A DNA stretch of 64,000 bases. It comes from Linum tenue. Its lineage: Eukaryota > Streptophyta > Magnoliopsida > Malpighiales > Linaceae. The translations under genes and the position numbers were made by a program. The notes beneath the pieces were generated by a model. The model saw nothing but the letters and a program-made list of their open reading frames with translations. It did not search any database and had not been told where the DNA came from. Positions 10,440-20,074 of this stretch are shown piece after piece. Position 1 is the stretch's first letter. Each line of letters opens with the position of its first letter. The stretch is from the NCBI GenBank assembly GCA_946122785.1, contig CAMGYJ010000002.1:56631703-56695702 (forward strand). Direction: 5' to 3'.

Positions 10440-11258
10440 TTTCTTAGGTCCGTAGACAGTGATCAAGATTCCTTATGGCATGAGGTTTTTGCAATGTCCA
10501 AGACAACAATGCGGATGAGTTCACCATATCAAATACAGATAGACGGTCAAATGAGGTGATTAATTGGCACTTGGAGAAGCATTTTTGCTCCTCGCGCATC
10601 CATAGGCGCAGAGTTGGTTGTCCATGATTTCATGAGTCGAGCTATGGTATAACACCGTCTATCATTGGGCTACCAAGATGACACCGTCCGAGGCTCTATA
10701 CTGCTGACCGCCTCTTTCCTTAGTGCGTTAACAAAGCAGTAGACAAGTGGTTGAGCGCTCGGGATAAAGCCCTAGTGCAATTGAAGGCTAATCTGGAGGC
10801 TGCCAATAACTGGATGAAGCATATGGCAGACTCGAGCATGAGAGAGGCAGAGTTTGAGGTAGGGGATTGGGTGTTGCTTACTGCATCCATACAGGCAGGC
10901 TTTGGTTTTCAAGAGATCCTACAAGAAGCATGTGGCACGGTTCTTTGGAACCTATGAAGTGCTGCAAAAGGTGATTCCATTAGCTTACAGGCTGCAGTTA
11001 CATGCAGATGCTCCCATTCACCCGATGTTCCATGTGTCCCTACTGAAGAGGTACAGAGGGTCCCTTGATCGAGTGGAGACTACAACACCACCTGTCACTG
11101 CAGATGGGGATCTTGAACTGACACCTTTAAAGGTGTTAGAGATGAGGTGGACCCAGAAGGGCGGACCACTAGTGGAGGAGAGCTTAGTCATGTGGAAGCA
11201 TGTCGAGCCGGAGGACACAACCTGGGAGGAGACTTCGGCATTGCCGCAGTCAATGTAG
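10440..11258 (+). pseudogene. Chromovirus Ty3/gypsy integrase C-terminus with chromodomain, degenerate
   Basis: Successive frames give SDQDSLWHEVFAMSKTTMRM then IDGQM (integrase core, matching the usual HPQTDGQTE area), EVINWHLEKHF, ELWYNTVYHWATKMTPSEAL, then AEFEVGDWVLL, FKRSYKKHVARFFGTYEVLQ, HPMFHVSLLKRY, and LKVLEMRWTQ with VMWKHVEPEDTTWEE, which is the chromodomain that targets chromovirus integration to chromatin. Frame breaks occur near 10555 and 10890 and a stop interrupts the integrase. The last frame stays open to 11258. Upstream gag, protease and RT are absent. The chromodomain makes the chromovirus assignment firm. Confidence 0.85.
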
Positions 11259-11590
11259 TCAAAAGCGAGTTTCTACGTAGAAACGTTTTGGTGATCTAGA
11301 AGCGTAAAATCATAAGTTTTTAAGTTTTAAAACGGGTTGGGTGAGTAGGGCGGGTATGGCCGACTGGGCTGGGATAGTAGTGGCATTGTTTTTAATTCCG
11401 TATTATTTCTGGAACTCCTACTTAACGGTTCAAAATAGTATTTTTCAGATTAAGTAATGAGAAATATTAAACTTCCAAATCCCTAATTCCCTTCTCTCCC
11501 TCGTTCTTCCCCATTTCTTCCGAATCTCTAATTTCTTCCTTCTCAATTCCTAAATCCCCATGTGGGAATTCTGGTGTCTATCATAACGAA
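11259..11590 (+). mobile_element. Chromovirus 3' UTR/LTR remnant
   Basis: This follows the chromodomain stop codon and includes a CT-rich leader-like stretch (CTTCTCTCCCTCGTTCTTCC) as found in the LTR promoter region of such elements. LTR limits could not be proven because no second copy is in the window. Confidence 0.4.
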
Positions 11591-12100
11591 GGACGAGTTG
11601 CCACACATGTGAGATCGCAGTAAGAGCTAAGGTTTCCTCACTTGAGCATAGGCACACTATCTCGTCTGAATTAAAGTCCGGGACGAGGGGATGTGTTTAA
11701 AGGGAGGATGGAAAGTAGTAGATGAAGGTTGGACGAAGTGAAGCTATCATAATCTCTCCAAACACATTCTCAAATGGCACTCCAACCAAAAGAGAAGGCC
11801 TTTTACAGCTTAACTTAAACACTATAACCGGTTGCCTCTGACGTGAAACCTCAATTTAAAAGCACATTTAGAACAATCTTTTCCATTCAAAACATTTCCA
11901 GTCCACAAAATGGAGAAAGTCATCATCATTACACAAATCTCATGGCCTGACACAATCAATCACCACATTAACCAAAACAATTTGAGATGGAGGGAGTATC
12001 AATCATGAACCAACAAAACCTCCATATGTTGCAAGCTACCATGACATTTAAGGATTCAGGGCACATTAAGCAAGCATAGCAATGGACAAGTGGCTTGGAA

Positions 12101-12116
12101 CCCCCCCCCCCCCCCC
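12101..12116. repeat. Poly-C tract (16 C)
   Basis: Uninterrupted run of C on the plus strand, uncommon in plant DNA. Confidence 0.9.
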
Positions 12117-12311
12117 ATTTTTGAAAATTTGGACATTAATATACTAGGTTTCAAGCACTCAGTGTAGGTCATATAACATTCATCAACACATGTTCTAGGA
12201 ACCTCAAATTTCGGGAATTTGGCAAAGATAAAGGCTCCCCATCATTCAAAAAAATTTAATTCATTCATACATTCATTCTCAAACACAAGCCATTCACAAG
12301 AATACATTCAA

Positions 12312-12331
12312 CCCCCCCCCCCCCCCCCCCC
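12312..12331. repeat. Poly-C tract (20 C)
   Basis: Second uninterrupted C run about 200 bases after the first, followed by TCCCC and a CA repeat. Confidence 0.9.
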
Positions 12332-12478
12332 TCCCCATCCACACACACACACTTAAACTCGATATTGTCCTTAATAGAGAAAGGATATAAGAGTAGAACG
12401 AAGTTACCAATATGATGAGTGTTGAGAAGGAGGAGAGTTTTCCCTATCGATGATCGGGACTGGATTTGACCAATTTAT

Positions 12479-13186
12479 GTGGGAGAAGAGCAAGGAGAGA
12501 CAAACACACATCCATATGGGGTCATTATTACACAAGCACACATGCGATTATTAAAAGTTCACACTCAAATATTGTTCAACCCATTATCCAAAACACGAAA
12601 TAGTTGGCCACAACGCACCATTTCCCAGGCAATTAATGAGTTCCTCTTCTGGAAAAACTACCCTAAGAAAAGAAGAGAGGAAACTGGATTGCCTTGTCGG
12701 CCCACTCCACCTCCTTCCCACCCCACATCACCGCCAAGTAATCACCGCGAGGAGATTCACTGTGATGGATCGTATTTTGACGATTTCCGGGAGGTGGCGT
12801 ATGGGTTTGTTGTTCTGAATACCCATGGTGAGGTTTGCGAAGGAAAGGTCGATTCCCTGTTCTGCGAATCAGCTTTGGAAGCTGAAGCGGTAGCTATTCT
12901 TGAAGGATGTAAGTTTGCCCAATCCCTCTCCCCGTCATGCATTATCAAGTCTGACTGCAAGGTGTTGGTTGATGCGATTGCGGGGCCAAGACACAAGTGG
13001 CCTTGGATTGTTGCAGCACGTATTGACGCTATTCTTGACATTCTTCGGAGCCTCCATGATGTGAAGGTGTCGTTTGTTAAGAGAGATCATAATGTACTGG
13101 CAAACTGGGTTGCCCGATCCCGAGCAAAGAACCAGCTCCCGGGAGACTGGATTACAGTCCTTAATGTGCTGCTACCAATCCTGTAA
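12479..13186 (+). pseudogene. LINE-derived RNase H-like (RVT_3) domain, 3' end of ORF2
   Basis: The 235-codon frame carries an RNase H fold in its second half: IHCDGSYFDD (first Asp), SALEAEAVAILEG (Glu), IIKSDCKVLVDAI (Asp) and FVKRDHNVLANWVARS (last motif). A proline-rich linker (RPTPPPSHPTSPPS) precedes it, and the first 60 or so residues are not recognisable and may be pre-insertion sequence. A run of 12 A followed by a TA repeat lies 38 bases past the stop, a typical LINE tail. The fold is also used by host RNase H-like proteins, but the A tail and 5' truncation favour a LINE remnant. It differs clearly in sequence from the two minus-strand LINE tails at 3974 and 13794. Confidence 0.75.
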
Positions 13187-13223
13187 CCTTATTTGATTTA
13201 TGGGATTGCAGAGACTTACTGTC

Positions 13224-13226
13224 AAA

Positions 13227-13281
<55 letters not shown>
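13224..13281. repeat. A-tail and (TA)n microsatellite
   Basis: Twelve A residues are followed by about 23 TA units. This is the poly(A) end of the LINE fragment with a microsatellite grown from it. Confidence 0.9.
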
Positions 13282-13286
<5 letters not shown>

Positions 13287-13734
13287 CTCAATAACCATAA
13301 TGTCAGATCATCAGCGCCACATTTGCAAGAAATTTTAAATTTCAAATTAAAACAAAGATAAGAGACAATCAATAATATTATAAAAAATAAAAAGTTACTA
13401 ATTCTCAAAACATCTAGACCCTGTAGACCCCACTCTAAATTAAGGATACAGATTTAGTTATTCACCCTAACTTGAGCCAACTTTTAGAGAAATGCCGGTT
13501 ATTGGTCAATGGTAGATGGTGACTTTTACTTTTTAGGATTAATAGCATTTTATGCCCCTGTACTATTGCGTTTTAACAAGCGTGCCCCTGTACTATGATT
13601 TTGCACAAACGTGCCCTGTACTATTACGACATAACAAAAATGCCCTTCTGTCGAAAAATCTGTTTTCTCTCCGTTAACTGGGACTGTAAATTACCCAAAT
13701 ACCCCTATGACTAATATTAAAATTGTACTTTAAA
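13282..13734. other. Non-coding; GCCCCTGTACTAT repeats
   Basis: Around 13553-13625 the word GCCC(C)TGTACTAT appears three times about 30 bases apart, followed by a matching TACCCCTATGAC. Such words are common near the ends of small plant MULE-type elements, but element borders could not be fixed. Confidence 0.4.
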
Positions 13735-14427
13735 TTTTTTTTATTCAATGGAGGCGGCAGCCAAAGAAAAAGAAAGATACAGGGGGGAAGGGATTACATG
13801 AGGGGATTGAGAGTTGTAACAATAATGCTCCTATTGAAGCACACACCCATATTGTCTTCTTGGATAATTCTAGCTAGTTCTGATGGCGGGTTAGTCAGTT
13901 CATACATACCGTAGGAATAAACGAGACTGTGCTTCGAGAGCCAGTCTACGACTCTATTTCGTTCATGATAAGTGTGAACTATCCTAACAAGCCAATCCTG
14001 AGAAATTCTTCGTCGAATAGCATTCAAGAGGGAGGAGTAGGGGTGAATAGGGTCCTTACGGTTCATAATAAGATCAATAGCCAATTGAGAGTTTGTTTCG
14101 ATCATTAGATATGTGTAGCCATGTTTCCAAGCAAGCTCCATTCCTTGATTGATGGCCCAAAGCTCAGCCTTTGCTGCCGTACACGATCCAATTTTGTAGA
14201 CAAAACCACTTTAACAACAACCTTGATCATCACGTAGTAAACCTCCAGCCCCCGCAGGTCCTGGATTCCCATTCGACGCTCCATCAACGTTTAGCTTCAT
14301 CCAACCCCTTGGCGTGGCCTCCCATCCTATTGCCTTTGTCACTCGTTCTACTGGAGACTTGCTGCAGTTGATGCCAATAGGTGGAGACAACCATGCTTGA
14401 AACCACGGTTTTGCCTTGATATTTATA
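13735..14427 (-). pseudogene. LINE ORF2 RNase H tail, degenerate
   Basis: On the minus strand the order is LNVDGASNGNPGPAGAGGLL, then a stop or frame break, then SGFVYKIGSCTAAKAELWAI, MELAWKHGYTYLMIETNSQL, IRRRISQDWLVRIVHTYHER and VVDWLSKHSLVYSYGMYEL. These are the RNase H motifs of the same LINE family as the one at 3974-4600, sharing WLSKHSLVY. The poly(A) tail is the T run at 13735-13742. The 5' end is cut near 14427. The frame is broken around 14215, so it is dead. Confidence 0.8.
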
Positions 14428-14430
14428 TAG

Positions 14431-14640
14431 GGATGTTCAAATGGTTATAATGGTAATTACCAAACCAAATTAGCATAAAATCTATTAACCATGGAATACA
14501 ATATCATAACCAAACCGTCCAAACTAATACAACAACCAAATTAACCAAACTAAAGTTTAATCGGTTTGGTTAATTGGTTAACCAATATACCACCACATTA
14601 TCATTAAGTGAGAAAATTTTCCGGTTAGTGCATCAATTTG
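14431..14640. mobile_element. Possible small hAT-like element, boundaries unsure
   Basis: Begins TAGGGATGTTCAAATGGTTA and has dense AACCAAA/TTGGTTAA words in both orientations, as in hAT-type MITEs. No matching end or target duplication could be fixed. Confidence 0.3.
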
Positions 14641-14790
14641 CAATTTATATAATGAATGAATAACACATAACAATAAACAAATAATTATAGTTAACCCTTA
14701 ACGTAAATACATGTAACTAATACAATTATATTGCATTTGATTCTTAAGTGGTTATGCAAAGTATTAAGTATGTGTGTATAATATATTATA

Positions 14791-15231
14791 TAGGGGTGGC
14801 AATTGGATCAGATTCGTGGATTGGATTGGTGGATCCATGGATCAAATGGATTGGATCCAATGGATTGGTGGATTCATGGATTGGATCAAATGGATTGGTG
14901 GATTGATCCATGAATCCAAATGACATTCAAGGCTTGGACCAAAATGTAAATTTTGAAAAGATTAAGTACTAAAATGTCATAATGAAAAATTTTAGGTACC
15001 AAAATGTAATTTTCCAATGATTTTTTTCGTATAAAAATATAAATTTTAGGTACCAAAATATAAAATATAAAAAATATCGGTACCAAATCGTAATTTGCCA
15101 TTTGGATCTATGGATTGATCCATGAATCCACCAATCCAATTGGATTTGGATCAAATGGATTGGATTTAAATGGATTGGATTAAGTGGATAATTTGGTGGA
15201 TGGATTGGATTGGATCCTAATTGCCACCTCC
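14791..15231. mobile_element. hAT-type MITE with GGATTGGATT subterminal repeats
   Basis: The left end TAGGGGTGGCAATTGGATC and the right end ATCCTAATTGCCACCTCC are inverted repeats. GGATTGGATT and ATCCATGAATCCA words fill the subterminal parts, and the core contains TTTTAGGTACCAAAATGTAA, which recurs in the elements at 55162 and 59001. No 8-bp target duplication is visible; the right end abuts the palindrome of the ATHILA-like element, so the right flank was probably replaced. Confidence 0.65.
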
Positions 15232-15717
15232 AAGGAGGTAGTGATGCGGGTGGAGGATGAGATTGGTTTAAACAGCATGTCGCCCTCCAAGAAGGGGCCA
15301 CTCTCCAATGCGGCCAACTGCTCCGCCAGCTGCGGCTCCTGCGATGCCTGCTCACCTAGCAAAATACAACGCTCAAGAGCATCATCAGTACCCGCATTCG
15401 TGATGGCGAGTGCGGTCTCAAAATCGGTAAGCACATCACAGTAATCTATGTCATCATGCAGGTGAGAATGTTTCCCATTGTCAGACACAGAAAAAGTAGC
15501 CTGCATGATGTGCTTACCGATTTTGAGACCGCACTCGCCATCACGAATGCGGGTACTGATGATGCTCTTGAGCGTTGTATTTTGCTAGGTGAGCAGGCAT
15601 CGCAGGAGCCGCAGCTGGCGGAGCAGTTGGCCGCATTGGAGAGTGGCCCCTTCTTGGAGGGCGACATGCTGTTTAAACCAATCTCATCCTCCACCCGCAT
15701 CACTACCTCCTTGGAGG
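15227..15717. repeat. Inverted repeat in the protease-RT spacer of an ATHILA-like element
   Basis: Positions 15227-15459 are the reverse complement of about 15501-15717, except for an 18-base segment present only in the left arm. The right arm is in normal orientation with the pol frame that follows; the left arm is an inverted duplicate of it. The arms meet around a 40-base spacer near 15465-15500. Confidence 0.85.
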
Positions 15718-16487
15718 AACCACCAAAGCTGAAGCTTAAGCCCCTCCCTCCTCATTTGGAGTATGCATTTCTCCGGGAGGGGAATAAGCTACCAGTCATC
15801 ATCAGCTCGACCCTCACACCCAAGAAGAAAACCAGACTGGTGGCCTTGCTGAAGCAGTACGATCGAGCTTTAGCATGGAAGATCACATATATCCGGGGGA
15901 TCAGCCCCTCCTTTTGCTCCCACCGGATACTGCTGGAGGATGAGATGCGGCCAGTGAGGCAGCCGCAGAGGAGATTGACACCGAACCTGGAGGCTGTGGT
16001 TCGGGCAGAGATCGTGAAGCTGATGGACGCGGGGATCATCTTCGCCATTTCTGACAGCGAGTGGGTCAGTCCCACCCAGGTGGTGCCCAAAAAGGGTGGG
16101 ATGACCGTGGTGCCTAACGAGAAGAACGAGCTCATCCCGATGCGCACGGTGACTGGGTACCGTGTTTGCATCGACTATCGGCGTCTCAACGACGCCACTC
16201 GGAAGGACCATTTCCCGCTGTCGTTCATTGATCAGATGCTGGAGAGATTGGCGGGGCACGAGTTCTACTGTTTCTTGGATGGGATGTCCGGGTACTTTCA
16301 GATCCCTATTGCACCGGAGGACCAGGCGAAGACCACTTTCACCTGCCCCTTCGGCACATTTGCCTACCGGAGGATTCCATTCAGGCTATGCAATGCCCCA
16401 GCCTCTTTTCAGCGATGCATGCTCGCCATCTTTGACCGTCTGGTCGGCGAGATTATGGAGGTGTTTATGGACGATTTCTCGGTTTAG
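15456..16487 (+). pseudogene. ATHILA-type Ty3/gypsy pol: reverse transcriptase
   Basis: The frame covers the protease-RT linker and most of the RT, which copies the element RNA into DNA. Motifs in order: KLKLKPLPPHLEYAFL, RRLTPNLEAVVRAEIVKLMD, AGIIFAISDSEWVSPTQVVP, YRVCIDYRRLNDATRKDHFP, FIDQMLERLAGHEFYCFLDG (first catalytic Asp), TTFTCPFGTFAYRRIPFRLC and VFMDDFSV (FMDD catalytic pair). The wording DATRKDHFP.FIDQMLERLAGH places it in the ATHILA/Tat branch. The frame ends at a stop directly after FMDDFSV where homologues continue, and the RT thumb resumes in the next segment. The first codons come from the inverted-repeat spacer; no gag or protease is present. Confidence 0.9.
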
Positions 16488-17606
16488 GGAGACTCATTCT
16501 CTCACTTTCTCCATAACCTAGAACTTGTTCTTAAACGGTGTGAAGAAACGAACCTGGCACTGAGTTGGGAGAAGTGTCACTTCATGGTTCGAGAAGGCAT
16601 AGTTCTTGGGCATAAGATCTCCAAGATGGGGATTGAGGTGGACAGAGCAAAGATCGAGACTATCAGCAAGCTGCCTCCTCCTACATCGGTTAAGGGGATC
16701 CGGAGTTTTCTTGGCCACGCAGGGTTCTACAGGCGGTTCATCAAGGATTTCTCGAAGATCGCCCTGCCCCTGACTAAGCTTCTAGAGAAGGATGCCCCCT
16801 TCCAGGTCACTGATGCTTGCACAGCGGCATTCACAACCTTGAAGGAGAAGCTCACCCAGGCTCCTATCATGGTTGTTCCTGACTGGTCCCTACCATTTGA
16901 GCTGATGTGCGATGCCAGTGACTTTGCTGTTGGAGCTGTTTTGGGGCAGAGGCGAGATCAACACTTCCGACCTATCTACTACGCCTCGAAGACCCTCAAT
17001 GATGCCCAGGAGAACTACACCACCACAGAGAAGGAGCTGCTCGCAGTGGTGTTTGCCTTCGATAAGTTTCGCCCCTATCTGGTCTTGTCCCATGTGACCG
17101 TGTACACAGATCACTCCGCGATTCGATACCTGATGAGCAAGGCCGATGCCAAGCCTAGGCTCATACGATGGATCTTATTACTACAGGATTTTGATATTGA
17201 GATTCGGGACAAGAAGGGAGCAGAAAATGTTGCAGCTGATCACCTCTCCCGGTTGGACGCACCTCCCGCGGACAATCTCGTGGAGGAGATCAACGACTCC
17301 TTCCCAGATGAGAGACTGATGATGATGTGCTTGGTGGAGAGGGTCACCCCCTGGTATTCTGATTTTGCGAACTATTTGGTGGGCCAGCAGCTTCCCAAGG
17401 GGATGACAACTCACCCCAAGAGGAAGTTTTTCTCCGATCTGAAGCACTACTTCTGGGATGACCCCCATCTTTTTCGGATCGGAGCCGACGGGATCATCCG
17501 TCGTTGTGTTATGGAGAGTGAGATGGAGGGCATTCTATCTCACTGTCATGAGGGACCTACTGGCGGTCACCACGGAGGAAACCGCACGGCGAGGAAGGTG
17601 CTTTAG
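16488..17606 (+). pseudogene. ATHILA-type pol: RT C-terminus, RNase H and integrase zinc finger
   Basis: It continues the same reading frame past the stop: [55 protein letters not shown], then RNase H with [34 protein letters not shown], and [11 protein letters not shown] plus AADHLSRLD. The end carries the HHCC zinc-binding start of integrase ([13 protein letters not shown], with CDRCQ beyond the next stop). A TAG at 17604 replaces the expected codon before SGFYWPTLF. Apart from the two stops the frame is intact, suggesting a fairly young insertion. Confidence 0.9.
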
Positions 17607-18500
17607 TCGGGCTTTTACTGGCCCACGCTCTTCAAGGATGCAGACGCCTTCGCACGCAGGTGCGACCGATGCCAGAGGTCAGGTAACATCTTTGCCCGTG
17701 ATGAGATGCCCCAGAATGTGTTTATAACTTGTGAAATTTTTTATGTCTGGAGTATCGACTTCATGGGCCCCTTCCCTCCATCTTTTGGCAATACTTATAT
17801 TCTGGTTGCTGTTGACTACTTCTCTAGGTGGGCTGAGGCGCAAGCTTTGCCCACTAATGATGTGTCTCGCTATGGTGTGACTCACAAGGTGTCCATGGCC
17901 TATCATCCCCAGACTAGTGGCCAGGCTGAGCTGACGAACCGGGAGCTCAAGCGGATCCTGGAGAAGACGGTGGATCAGTCTCGCAAGGATTGGTCCACCA
18001 AGCTCGATGATGCTCTCTGGGCGTATCGCACTGCCTACAAGACACCCATTGGTACTTCACCGTACCGGCTTGTCTATGGAAAGGCATGCCATCTGCCCGT
18101 GGAGCTAGAGCACAAGGCCTTCTAGGCCCTTAAGCTGCTAAATCTGGATGTTAGTGTTGCAGGTGTTGAGCGAAAAATGCAGATGTTGGACCTGAAAAGT
18201 GGCGCTACCACGCCTATGAGAACACCAGGCTGTACAAGGAGCGCACTAAGCGCCTGCACGATGCCCGGTTGCGGGGTCCAACAGAGTTCCAGGTTGGTGA
18301 TCGAGTTCTCCTCTATAACTCTCGCCTGAAGCTCTTTCCCGGAAAGCTCCGTTACCGGTGGTCTGGACCGTTCACGGTCACACAGGTGTTCCCGTATGGC
18401 ACAATTGAAATTGGCAACCCGCAAACTGAGCCGTTTAAAGTGAATGACCATCGTCCACGATGCCCGGTTGCGGGGTCCGTAAGAGTTCCAGGTTGGTGAT
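17607..18500 (+). pseudogene. ATHILA-type integrase, internally deleted
   Basis: It reads [20 protein letters not shown], then the catalytic core [16 protein letters not shown] (first Asp) and [19 protein letters not shown]. It then jumps straight to [20 protein letters not shown] (Glu region), so the segment that normally holds the second catalytic Asp is missing. It continues with [20 protein letters not shown] and [15 protein letters not shown], a TAG where a Trp codon is expected, a frame shift near 18190, and [20 protein letters not shown] with [11 protein letters not shown]. The enzyme cannot be active. A 199-bp duplication alters its tail. Confidence 0.9.
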
Positions 18501-18654
18501 CGAGTTCTCCTCTATAACTCTCGCCTGAAGCTCTTTCCCGGAAAGCTCTATTCCTGGTGGTCTGGACCGTTCACGGTCACACAGGTGTTCCCGTATGGCA
18601 CAATTGAAATTGCCAACCCGTAAACTAAGCCGTTTAAAGTGAATGGCCATCGTC
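18257..18654. repeat. 199-bp tandem duplication in integrase tail
   Basis: The stretch starting CACGATGCCCGGTTGCGGGG at 18257 is repeated at 18456 with few differences, both covering the [13 protein letters not shown] coding part. Confidence 0.9.
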
Positions 18655-18967
18655 TCAAGCTCTACCTGGGAGATGAGGTCGAACGTGCGGAGTTGGTAGT
18701 GGAACTCGCGGACCCTTAGTTCTGCCATGGGCGTCCAGCTAAAATACGGTAAAGAAGCGCATGTGGGGAGGCAACCCCACCACGGTTTGCATTTCTACCC
18801 TTTGTTTTTATTTATTTATTTTATTTTTTGTCGGTTTTTGAGTCATAGAGTCTGTCTGGAAAGTTTTTCGTGCCTCGGGCGGTGCTTTTTAATGTGTGAT
18901 TGGGTAAATTTTAGAGACGGGGCACGAATGAGTCTTGGTGGTTTGAAATTGGAATTTGGAAAAAAGG
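18655..18967 (+). other. ATHILA-type pol end and downstream spacer
   Basis: The last pol codons end near 18719. Then comes the non-coding TGGGGAGGCAACCCCACC segment and a T-rich stretch, as often seen between pol and the 3' ORF of ATHILA-like elements. No gene was seen. Confidence 0.5.
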
Positions 18968-19011
18968 CAAATTGGGCTCGGCAGTGAAAATAGGGGCAGC
19001 AGGGGGTCAAA

Positions 19012-19206
19012 ACACGGCCGTGTTTTCCCCCTTGCCAGCCCGTGTTTTGAGTTTCGATCTGCATGGCTCGCGGCAGTAAAAACACGGGCGCTGGGCTTCC
19101 AAAACACGGCCGTGTTTTGGTCCCAGCCCGCCCGTGTTTTAATATGGGGGGAGCACGGCCTCGGCTGTAAAAGCAAGGGCGCGCCACGGGCAGAACACGG
19201 CCGTGT
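19012..19206. promoter_or_regulatory. Cluster of ACACGGCCGTGT palindromes (left arm)
   Basis: The 12-bp perfect palindrome ACACGGCCGTGT lies at 19012-19023, 19104-19115 and 19195-19206. Half-motifs CCCGTGTTTT and AAAACACGGGCG lie between. They sit just upstream of a TATA box. Similar ACACGG-rich tracts occur upstream of the 3' ORF in gypsy elements; a protein-binding role is a guess. Confidence 0.6.
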
Positions 19207-19234
19207 TCTGGCCGCCCGTGTTTTTACTCCCCCC

Positions 19235-19242
19235 TATAAAAA
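19235..19242 (+). promoter_or_regulatory. TATA box upstream of the env-position ORF (left arm)
   Basis: TATAAAAA is followed about 45 bases later by CATTTCATTTTTTGCAAAAC and CCCTAGCCGCC, wording typical of plant 5' untranslated leaders. It suggests an internal promoter for the downstream ORF. Confidence 0.5.
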
Positions 19243-19744
19243 CCGAATTTCAGCCCCGTCTCTCCATCCATTTCATTTTTTGCAAAACCCTAGCCGCCCC
19301 CCTCGCCGGAGAATAGCTCCTTTCCTCTTCTCCTTTGATTTTCCGGCCATAACTCCCCCGCCCGACCTCCAAATCACAAACCGCGACCACCCCCACGCTC
19401 CTGGCGTCGAGGAGCACATTCCCCAGAGGTTTGGACTTTTTTGGCCGAGGTTGGGTCGCCGGCGGTGAGTTCTCCGGCGAGTCTCCGGTGAGTTTTCCGG
19501 CGACTTGGGGTGTTTTCTTCCACTTTCTTCACCTCTCTCGCGGTGTCTACTTACGTCTCCAGGTGTGTTCTCCTTGCCTTTCAATTTATTTCGGGAGAAT
19601 CGATACTTAGAGTTAGGTGAAGAACTGTGAATGTGGCATAATTTGGGAACGATTTGGTAGGCCGATGGCTTTCTTTGCATGCTATATTTTCTCTCGGGAT
19701 TTCAATTCATCGGCCTACCATTTGCATGTTGGCATTATATACGG

Positions 19745-19850
19745 GCTTGTTGTAGTTTTGTGTGTGGTTGATCGATTGGTGCTTATTTGGTTTGGAGGCT
19801 TGTTGTAGTTTTGTGTGTGGTTGATCGATTGGTGCTTATTTGGTTTGGAT
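19745..19850. repeat. 53-bp direct duplication (left arm only)
   Basis: GCTTGTTGTAGTTTTGTGTG and the rest of a 53-bp unit are present twice in the left arm and once in the right arm, so this duplication arose after the palindrome formed. Confidence 0.9.
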
Positions 19851-20074
19851 TTGGTGTTTGTTTCCCGGGGGCCTAGTCCATTGTCCAAATCGCTTGATTT
19901 GAGGGCCCCCGGTGAGTTTGGTTGTGTGATTCTCGTGTGATGGGTATGCTTTTTCTCCGGGAGTCTAGTCTACTGTCCATATCTTTCGATATGAGGGCTC
20001 TCGGTGTGGTTTTGACTAACATTGACCCTGTTCGCTCGTGTACCATTTTGTCCATTCTTGTGCGTTGCAGGATC

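Larger units (their letters stand above)
11591..12478. other. No gene seen; two poly-C tracts
   Basis: Non-coding sequence containing pure C runs at 12101-12116 (16 C) and 12312-12331 (20 C), followed by a short CA repeat at 12341-12352. No family was recognised. Confidence 0.5.
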
